NCBI GenBank assembly: GCA_937995875.1
Contig: CALKIW010000181.1
Span: 1 to 38,253 of the forward strand
DNA length: 38,253 nucleotides
Source of the DNA: an uncultured Bacteroidales bacterium
GTDB lineage: Bacteria > Bacteroidota > Bacteroidia > Bacteroidales > Bacteroidaceae
Direction: 5' to 3'
Shown here: positions 32,766 to 38,253 of the stretch, one piece after another
How the letters are laid out: the number at the start of each line of letters is the position of its first letter
Position numbering within the stretch: position 1 is the stretch's first letter
Position numbers and translations under genes: made by a program
The notes under the pieces: generated by a model
Seen by the model: the letters and a program-made list of their open reading frames with translations, nothing else
Databases searched by the model: none
What the model was told of the DNA's origin: nothing

Positions 32766-35315
32766 CTAAAAACGGTTAATTTCATCCTCAGCAGAACCGC
32801 TTCCGTTGTATTTATCTTTGAAACTATTGAAGTTGTAACTTATGGAAGCTATGATGCAGCGATTGAAGTTATTCACCTTCCTATTCTGCACCACAAAATT
32901 AACCCTCTTTACATCGTTCAACTTCGAGCTATCAAACAAGTCCTCTGCTTTCAATGTTATCGTCAATTTCTTTTTAAGTAACAGTTTCTGTACCATCATA
33001 TTGAATGACGAATAACCGTTTTGCTCGTAAATGCCATGATGTCCCTTAATGTTCCAAAAGAAATCACATCGAAAATGCCAATCGCTCCTTAGTTCCACTA
33101 CATTTTGGAAAGCGAAGAGACCGTATGGATGATTGTAGTCTAATTGCTCTCCATTATATGATAGCGTGAAATAAGGTTTATAGACACCCACCGTCAAAGT
33201 AGGTCGCCAACAACCAAAAACAGGTGAAACAACACATTGCGCTCCTAATTGCTGGAAATCCTTGGCGTTGGTTGACATCCAAGTTACCGTTCCAGGTTTG
33301 CCGGATACAGCAACGACAGTCGGATGGATGTAATCCTTGATATACTGATAATTTAACTTGAAGTCGAATATGCTATAATTCACACTAAGTTCTGTATCAT
33401 ACACGTATTGCGGTTTCAAATAAATGTTGCCTTGCTCGTAATGGTATTGATTGTTGTAGCTCACACTGTTGTTCAACTGACGAAACGAAGGACGGTTGAC
33501 CCTGCTACTGAAATCAAAATTCATCCCCACTATCCCAAATATAGTGGAAAGAGAAAGGGATGGAAGTAAGTCCGAATAATTGGTCTTGTTCTTTTCTTCT
33601 CCTTGGTCTGTGTTGATGGCATGAATGTACTCATAGCGAAGCCCGATGCTTCCTTTCCATTTGGAGGCAGACAAACGATAAGTTACAAATCCAGCATACT
33701 TGGTTTCCTTATTCTTGAATTGGTCATCGGCTATCTTCCCTTCTTCGTTTACAGACATACCCCATGAACTGATTTTACTGAAATCCGTTCCAAAATCAAG
33801 CCCATTATTCTTATTCATGTTCCAAGCAAACACCCCTTTGAGTGCAGTCGCACGATTTCGCTGGTCGTTTTGCATATGCGTGATTTCTGAGACAGCATCT
33901 ATTCTACTTGTCTCGCTCACTTGTTGCTTATGTTTCAGTTGAGCATAAACATAGTCGGCATCCAAGTTGAGCTGTAGGTTGTCTGTTAGTTTGCCGATAT
34001 AATACAGATTGACATTGTGAAACCTTTCCTTTTCAGATTCTTCAGTCTTGTTGTCTGTAGATGTCAGCAGTTCATCATTTTTGTACGTCTGCATATAGTC
34101 GAAAGGAGAGTCGAGCATCTTGTAGTTGGAGATGCTTCCCAAATATCTTCCGCCGATAGTGTGATTCTTGTTTATGGCATAATTCATACCAACATTATAG
34201 TCATGAGAGTGAGAGCGGTCGGAATATTCAGAAGCAGAAATCTCATGGAATGTATCTTGCTCGTAATTGAACTGGTTAACATCATATCTGATGTCACTTC
34301 TCGTATTGTCATATTGATATGCGAGGAATACATCCAAAGCTCCATTGTGGATGTTGAGGTTGACCTCCTCGTTGTTAGACAAATTCTTATGTTTGGAGAT
34401 TTCCGCACCCACAATACCAGAAAGTCCATCCAAGGAATGGTGTACGGTAGTGATGTTTATGACACTCCTTGTTTCTGCATCGTATTCTGCCCCAGGATTT
34501 GTTATGAGCTGTACAGACTTCACGTTGGTAGAAGAAAGGAGTGACAACCCTGAAGTATTAGTCTGCTTTCTTCCATCTATATAGATGACAGGCTCACCCT
34601 TACCAAACACCTCATACTTTCCATTTGTATAGAGCATCCCAGGAATATATTTGATAACATCTGTTGCCTTGCCAATATTTTTCAAATTGGAATTTTGAAC
34701 GTCAAGCGTAAGTTTACCGTTTTCTCTTGATATGTATTTGCGATGACCTTTAATCACAACTTTTTGCAGATTAATTGTTGCATCCTCCAAGGTTATGGCA
34801 CCAACCTCACCGGTACGATATGCATTACAGTAAGTTTTGTAGCCCACACAACTCACTTTCAAAATCGCCTTTTTCACCTCGCAAGGAATTACGAACTGAC
34901 CATTCTCATTTGTCACACCACCCGTGATTAAACTGGAATCACAAACATTGAGCAAAGCGACATTGGCGAAATCGACTGGTTGATGGTGAGTGTCTACAAT
35001 GCGTCCCATCATTCTGTTAGAAGTCTTTTGAATACATTCTACAATGATAATATTATCCACTTGTTTCATCTTGATAGGGTAAAAACCTATCAAGTTCATG
35101 ATGGCATCTGGAACACTTTCATTTTTGATGTTCTTTGTCACCTTGAAATCCTCCAACTCGTCATACACAAAGTTGATGACATACTTATCCTGTCGGGCAT
35201 TCAAATCCTTCAATGCCGCAGAGAATGACACATTATTATATTGTCGGGTAATGCGTTGGGCAGACATACCCATGCTTATCAGCAACAACATTAAGTTAAA
35301 AACAATCCTCTTCAT
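32766..35315 (-). CDS. TonB-dependent outer-membrane receptor with STN domain
   Basis: 849 residues. Order: signal peptide (about 1-19, ending GMSAQ); secretin/TonB short N-terminal (STN) domain (about 20-92, VSFSAALKDLN...YVINFVYDELE); carboxypeptidase-regulatory-like domain (about 100-180, MGRIVDTHHQPVDFANVALL); plug (about 185-290, ATDVIKYIPGM, GEPVIYIDGR, NPGAEYDAE); and a beta-barrel to the end. It is not SusC-like: no SusD partner is next to it, and the barrel resembles the outer-membrane beta-barrel (OMP_b-brl_3) group. The substrate is unknown. STN domains usually talk to a FecR-type anti-sigma factor, but none is nearby. The gene begins three bases after the stop of a small HTH gene, so the two are expressed together. 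Base use is more AT-rich than in the aromatic operon. Confidence 0.88.
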   Translation of the reverse strand: MKRIVFNLMLLLISMGMSAQRITRQYNNVSFSAALKDLNARQDKYVINFVYDELEDFKVTKNIKNESVPDAIMNLIGFYPIKMKQVDNIIIVECIQKTSNRMMGRIVDTHHQPVDFANVALLNVCDSSLITGGVTNENGQFVIPCEVKKAILKVSCVGYKTYCNAYRTGEVGAITLEDATINLQKVVIKGHRKYISRENGKLTLDVQNSNLKNIGKATDVIKYIPGMLYTNGKYEVFGKGEPVIYIDGRKQTNTSGLSLLSSTNVKSVQLITNPGAEYDAETRSVINITTVHHSLDGLSGIVGAEISKHKNLSNNEEVNLNIHNGALDVFLAYQYDNTRSDIRYDVNQFNYEQDTFHEISASEYSDRSHSHDYNVGMNYAINKNHTIGGRYLGSISNYKMLDSPFDYMQTYKNDELLTSTDNKTEESEKERFHNVNLYYIGKLTDNLQLNLDADYVYAQLKHKQQVSETSRIDAVSEITHMQNDQRNRATALKGVFAWNMNKNNGLDFGTDFSKISSWGMSVNEEGKIADDQFKNKETKYAGFVTYRLSASKWKGSIGLRYEYIHAINTDQGEEKNKTNYSDLLPSLSLSTIFGIVGMNFDFSSRVNRPSFRQLNNSVSYNNQYHYEQGNIYLKPQYVYDTELSVNYSIFDFKLNYQYIKDYIHPTVVAVSGKPGTVTWMSTNAKDFQQLGAQCVVSPVFGCWRPTLTVGVYKPYFTLSYNGEQLDYNHPYGLFAFQNVVELRSDWHFRCDFFWNIKGHHGIYEQNGYSSFNMMVQKLLLKKKLTITLKAEDLFDSSKLNDVKRVNFVVQNRKVNNFNRCIIASISYNFNSFKDKYNGSGSAEDEINRF

Positions 35316-35318
35316 AAC

Positions 35319-35696
35319 TTACTCCACTTTTAAAGTTCCGTCCATTTCCGTTATCTGTATGCGCTCAAAAGCATTCAATATTTCGAGATTCTGCTTCAAT
35401 GTCTTAGTCTTGTCCCAATTAAAGAAGATACGGATATGCTGCGATTCCGCATTGTCGAATTCCACCTTGTACATCTCTAAGGTAGGATTTACCTCCGGCG
35501 GGAGAAGCGGGGCGAGGTTTTTATCGTCCTTGGCAAGCCCCTCTATCCCAAATCGGGAATAAAGCGACCGCCACTTCCTGAAAGAACTGGTTGATACATT
35601 GTTCGCCTCACAGAATGACTTGAGGCTTACATCCGGGTTGTTGAAATACCGGCGAATGAGAAACTCTTTCTCCAGCGGGTTTAAATGCTTCTTCAT
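35319..35696 (-). CDS. Small transposase-like helix-turn-helix protein
   Basis: 125 residues, cytoplasmic. The N-terminal half (about 5-55) is a helix-turn-helix like that of IS3/IS66-type transposase OrfA proteins: EKEFLIRRYF, VSLKSFCEANNVSTSSFRKWRSLYSRFGIEGL. The C-terminal half (about 70-125) is a mixed alpha/beta block, VEFDNAESQHIRIFFNW, without a DDE motif. No second transposase frame and no terminal inverted repeats are visible. It ends three bases before the ATG of the STN receptor, so it looks like a domesticated regulator transcribed with its receptor rather than an active insertion sequence. A TATATTTG box at 35732-35739 lies just upstream. Confidence 0.65.
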   Translation of the reverse strand: MKKHLNPLEKEFLIRRYFNNPDVSLKSFCEANNVSTSSFRKWRSLYSRFGIEGLAKDDKNLAPLLPPEVNPTLEMYKVEFDNAESQHIRIFFNWDKTKTLKQNLEILNAFERIQITEMDGTLKVE

Positions 35697-35731
35697 AATT
35701 TTACGCGTTTAGACCAAAAAGAAGGTGTAGG

Positions 35732-35756
35732 CAAATATAGGATTTTAATTTTCCAA
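35732..35756 (-). promoter_or_regulatory. Promoter of the HTH-receptor pair
   Basis: TATATTTG on the minus strand (complement of 35732-35739) matches the -7 box. TTGG (complement of 35753-35756) is upstream, though 17 bases is short for the -33 element. Confidence 0.5.
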
Positions 35757-35860
35757 CGGAATACCTGAGCGCTTTTTTTTGGCGTTTCCGTGTAAACTTT
35801 TTGAGGGGCAGCAGTGTGACACAGTAATGTTATTCCGGTTATTATTTCTGCATAACCACG

Positions 35861-36502
35861 TTACGATGACTGTTGAGCATGTTTCTTGAATCTCACTCTG
35901 GTAAACTTAAAGCCCATTGCCTGTAAAAGTGCATTGAATTGAGCAGATGCGTTCTGTTCGGCACTTTGAATATTTGAAGGAGTTAGACACCTCGATTTCA
36001 TAGCTCTTTCAGCCTTTTTTGTGAGTTCCATCTTAGCGGCCTCACTCCATTTTCCAGATTCGTAAAAAGCCTTGGTACGCGCTTCATCAATAAACTTATC
36101 ATCCAGCAGTTTAATAGGAGGCAGTAAGGCGGACACGGTATCCTTGTCCATTGTGATCCATCCTTCTTCTGCTTCATAGAGGTCGATACCCAACCGGAGT
36201 ATGCCATAATAGATGCGTGACAGCTCGTCGTCGCCAAAAAATCCGTGACGAACAGTATCGACAAGCTCTTCATCGCTTATAGCAAGGAATTCCCATTGGC
36301 CGATGTCTTGGATTTTTGCTATTTGTACAGGAGTAATTCCTATCTTTCCGCTTTTCCCTGTGACAACATTGCAGCTTCTTACAGTCCAGATCACAAAAGC
36401 AATAATACTTACTGCTATCGCAATGAAAACAAATATTCCAATACCGCGTGCCCTGCCGATTTTCTTGAAGATATGCCGTGAATTATGATTAGAATTGCTC
36501 AT
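35861..36502 (-). CDS. DUF4230 membrane-anchored protein
   Basis: 213 residues. It has a basic N-terminus, one membrane helix (about 20-40, GIGIFVFIAIAVSIIAFVIWTV) and an extracytoplasmic domain. The C-terminal pattern NIQSAEQNASAQFNALLQAMGFKFTRVRF is shared with the neighbouring upstream protein, where it reads IIEQMGFEQDNVTITF; this is the DUF4230 hallmark. The function of DUF4230 is unknown. It starts four bases after the stop of that neighbour, so the two are translated together. There is no lipobox, so this copy is anchored by its helix while its partner is a lipoprotein. Confidence 0.82.
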   Translation of the reverse strand: MSNSNHNSRHIFKKIGRARGIGIFVFIAIAVSIIAFVIWTVRSCNVVTGKSGKIGITPVQIAKIQDIGQWEFLAISDEELVDTVRHGFFGDDELSRIYYGILRLGIDLYEAEEGWITMDKDTVSALLPPIKLLDDKFIDEARTKAFYESGKWSEAAKMELTKKAERAMKSRCLTPSNIQSAEQNASAQFNALLQAMGFKFTRVRFKKHAQQSS

Positions 36503-36506
36503 GATT

Positions 36507-37169
36507 TTATTCTGTTTTCTTGATTAAAGCCGGAATGTCATTCAACGTGAATTTTTTGCGGAACGTTATGGTCACGTTGTCCTGTTCGAAGCCCATCTGT
36601 TCTATGATTGGAATAAGCTGTCGGGCAGCACTCAGTCGTGCATTTTCGATAATCCCCAAATTGGGTATGGTCTTAATCATCTCGTGTCGTCCCTGCTGCT
36701 GAATACGTGTAATCTCCTCGTCCGAGAAGTTACTTCGCATCATCGAAACCTTCTTCTTAATTTCGCCATGATCAATTTGTGTGCTGGTCATCGTTACTTC
36801 CGGGTCGGGGAGTATGATTTCTATTTTATCTCCGTTGCGCCTAACATTCTTAGTAGAGAATTCATTAAAGTCTACATAGGCTTTTACGCTGGCTGTCATG
36901 GGAATAGCTACCTTCCGTTTACCTAAAGGAAGATCTATTTTAAACTTTTTGTTGAGTATCGTTCCGTTGATGGAGACGGAATCGTCATAGGTTACAATTT
37001 TATGAAGTTGATATTCGGAGGTATACAGTCGCGAGCATTTTTGAATTTGCATAACCATCATAGGTATGGTGTCTATGGGTGTTTGTTCAGAAGTTTTGGT
37101 CTTGCGTCCACAGCTTGAAACTATGATGAGTAGGGTTATGAAAACTGGTATGGCACGTATGTTTAGCAT
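36507..37169 (-). CDS. DUF4230 lipoprotein
   Basis: 220 residues. The lipoprotein signal ends in IIVSSC (C20). The mature part has beta-rich segments with a repeated alternation, such as KRKVAIPMTASVKAYVDFNEF and DKIEIILPDPEVTMTSTQIDH. These are followed by a helix and the conserved ending ARQLIPIIEQMGFEQDNVTITFRKK. This is the DUF4230 family, a band-7/SPFH-like periplasmic fold in appearance, of unknown role. Its partner gene follows four bases after the stop. A TATCTTTG box (37194-37201, minus strand) lies 25 bases upstream of the ATG. Confidence 0.83.
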   Translation of the reverse strand: MLNIRAIPVFITLLIIVSSCGRKTKTSEQTPIDTIPMMVMQIQKCSRLYTSEYQLHKIVTYDDSVSINGTILNKKFKIDLPLGKRKVAIPMTASVKAYVDFNEFSTKNVRRNGDKIEIILPDPEVTMTSTQIDHGEIKKKVSMMRSNFSDEEITRIQQQGRHEMIKTIPNLGIIENARLSAARQLIPIIEQMGFEQDNVTITFRKKFTLNDIPALIKKTE

Positions 37170-37193
37170 CTGAGTTTATTGTTGGTGTAGTTG

Positions 37194-37201
37194 CAAAGAT
37201 A
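37194..37201 (-). promoter_or_regulatory. -7 box of the DUF4230 pair
   Basis: The complement reads TATCTTTG, an exact TAnnTTTG match. There is no good -33 element at the usual distance. Confidence 0.45.
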
Positions 37202-37513
37202 CTTACAAATAAACAGAAAAATCATTTATTAAGATTTTTTTAAGCGGACTTTTAAACTTTACGCTTATCTTTACGTCAAAATAAACAAATGGAACTCAAA
37301 CGAGAATTTATTTTATAATCTTCTTGCGAATAAAGCCAAACTTTTTAATACGGACAACTTATAAGCTAAACTTTTATTATATCGTGTGAAGCTCAATAGG
37401 TTAGAAAAGATTTGAAAGTATTTAGGAACAGGCGTTCTCTATGTGAATAGGGAATGCCTTTTGTTTTTTAATTCTTTTTGTTTAACTTTGCACCTATAAC
37501 TAATGAAGACTCA
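37202..37513. other. Divergent intergenic region
   Basis: About 310 AT-rich bases between the DUF4230 pair and the DUF4738 gene, with promoters at both ends. I see no RNA gene or other structure. Confidence 0.5.
37460..37490 (+). promoter_or_regulatory. Promoter of the DUF4738 lipoprotein gene
   Basis: TTTG (37460-37463) and TAACTTTG (37483-37490) match the Bacteroides -33/-7 pair; there are 22 bases from the TTG to the -7 box. The ATG follows 24 bases after the box. Confidence 0.6.
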
Positions 37514-38083
37514 ATGAAAAGAATATTAAGTTTATGCACTATGAGTTTGGCTGTTCTGACATTAATGTCATGTTCAAAGAAAAAGCCGGACACGATTATA
37601 ATTGCCAAAAAAAAGCCTACGGTCACAAAAGTTCAACAGACCCGCAAAATGGGAGACTATTCGCAAACACGGAAGACCGATTGGATAGGGAAAAGATACA
37701 CGATAGAAACAGAACTTAAGGCAGACACATCTCTGCCTCTTGCCTCCGATGGTTTTGCACGATATTATGACAACAGTGTAACGTTGAAAATTATCCGTGC
37801 AGATGGAACGTTCTTTTTAAATAAGACATTCGACAAGAGCTATTTTAAATCATACGTAGATAATTTCTATTATAAAAACGGTGCTTTGTTGGGCATTGTC
37901 TTTGTGAGAGCCGAAGGCAATCATCTGGTGTTTGCCGCCAGTGTGGGCAATCCGGACAAGTCAAGTGATGAATACGTTCCTCTTGTGTTGAAAATAGATA
38001 ACTTTGGTAACATCACCGTACTGAAGGACACAAAACTTGATACGGATTCGGACACAATGGAAGATGATGAAGACGGAGTTTGA
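37514..38083 (+). CDS. DUF4738 lipoprotein
   Basis: 189 residues from ATG 37514. An upstream in-frame ATG at 37478 would overlap the promoter and spoil the signal peptide. The signal ends in LTLMSC (C20). A Lys-rich spacer (KKKPDTIIIAKKKP) follows, then a single beta-rich domain (about 55-175) with YDNSVTLKIIRADGTFFLNKTFDKSYFKSYV, fitting DUF4738. The tail is acidic (DSDTMEDDEDG). The function is unknown and the location is the envelope. It is monocistronic, with its own promoter and a strong terminator hairpin at 38102-38153. Confidence 0.82.
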   Translation: MKRILSLCTMSLAVLTLMSCSKKKPDTIIIAKKKPTVTKVQQTRKMGDYSQTRKTDWIGKRYTIETELKADTSLPLASDGFARYYDNSVTLKIIRADGTFFLNKTFDKSYFKSYVDNFYYKNGALLGIVFVRAEGNHLVFAASVGNPDKSSDEYVPLVLKIDNFGNITVLKDTKLDTDSDTMEDDEDGV

Positions 38084-38101
38084 AGTTTTTAGACAATAAT
38101 A

Positions 38102-38153
38102 GTAAACGATGCGGCCCTGATAGACATTCTTCTATCAGGGCCGCATCGTTTAC
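38102..38153 (+). terminator. Perfect 23-bp hairpin
   Basis: Bases 38102-38124 and 38131-38153 are exact reverse complements around the loop CATTCT. It starts 18 bases after the DUF4738 stop. Only a modest T-rich stretch follows (38160-38168). Confidence 0.8.
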
Positions 38154-38253
38154 ATCAGTGATTTTTCTCTAATATGCTTTTATTGAAACCTGTGTTAGTT
38201 ACTCAAGTTTCGGATTTAGATTTCAAGCCGTTTGAGCATACTCTCTAAGTGCA

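Noticed and set aside
35319..35696. An intact insertion sequence
   Set aside because: There is no DDE transposase frame, no terminal inverted repeats and no target duplication around the HTH gene.

Overview
The window comes from a Bacteroidota genome and most likely a Prevotella-type member of the Bacteroidales. The grounds are: many promoters with the Bacteroides-type -7 box TAnnTTTG; a SusC/SusD pair; type IX secretion proteins PorE and PorQ; a DAHP synthase with a C-terminal chorismate mutase; and several Bacteroidales-restricted families (DUF4230, DUF4738, DUF5056, DUF6249). Naming the genus is inference; no rRNA is present.

Layout. 1-646: 5' part of a CapD/FlaA1-type polysaccharide gene (minus), running off the edge. 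1.1-1.9 kb: ZIP metal transporter, ending in a perfect 22-bp hairpin. 2.1-5.0 kb (minus): ABC-type ATPase, DUF4435/TOPRIM-like protein and TraB/GumN protein in one likely operon, which resembles the split OLD/PARIS defence arrangement. 5.0-5.9 kb: gene-free and repeat-rich. 5.9-6.8 kb: cysK. 7.1-8.0 kb (minus): unknown exported protein. 8.15-12.5 kb: aromatic amino acid operon (pheA, aminotransferase, DAHP synthase-chorismate mutase, tyrA). It is preceded by a well-formed ribosome-mediated attenuator: a 24-codon leader peptide with 9 Phe/Tyr codons among codons 3-14, an antiterminator and an intrinsic terminator. 12.9-14.9 kb: porE. 14.9-16.5 kb (minus): DUF6249 membrane protein, ECF sigma factor, DUF5056 membrane protein. 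16.6-18.5 kb: rsmF-like rRNA methyltransferase overlapping folA. 18.6-19.1 kb: Lrp/AsnC regulator. 19.4-24.5 kb (minus): tonB, polyprenyl synthase, tatD, tRNA-Ser(GGA), then an exbB / membrane protein / exbD / exbD cassette. 24.7-26.3 kb: porQ-cmk. 26.3-27.0 kb: gene-free, with a second copy of the 5.3-kb repeat. 27.0-32.4 kb (minus): a decayed SusC/SusD/lipoprotein locus. 32.8-35.7 kb (minus): an STN-type TonB-dependent receptor coupled to a small transposase-like HTH protein. 35.9-37.2 kb (minus): two DUF4230 proteins. 37.5-38.1 kb: DUF4738 lipoprotein and a perfect 23-bp hairpin.

How genes work together. The aromatic block supplies the committed step of the shikimate route (DAHP synthase), the branch to prephenate (chorismate mutase), both prephenate exits (PheA, TyrA) and the final transamination. 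The leader senses both end products through charged tRNA-Phe and tRNA-Tyr. TonB and the ExbB/ExbD cassette are the energy source for TonB-dependent receptors such as those at 30-35 kb. PorE and PorQ belong to the type IX secretion machinery. The strongest candidates for something new are the Phe/Tyr attenuator and the ATPase-DUF4435-TraB operon.
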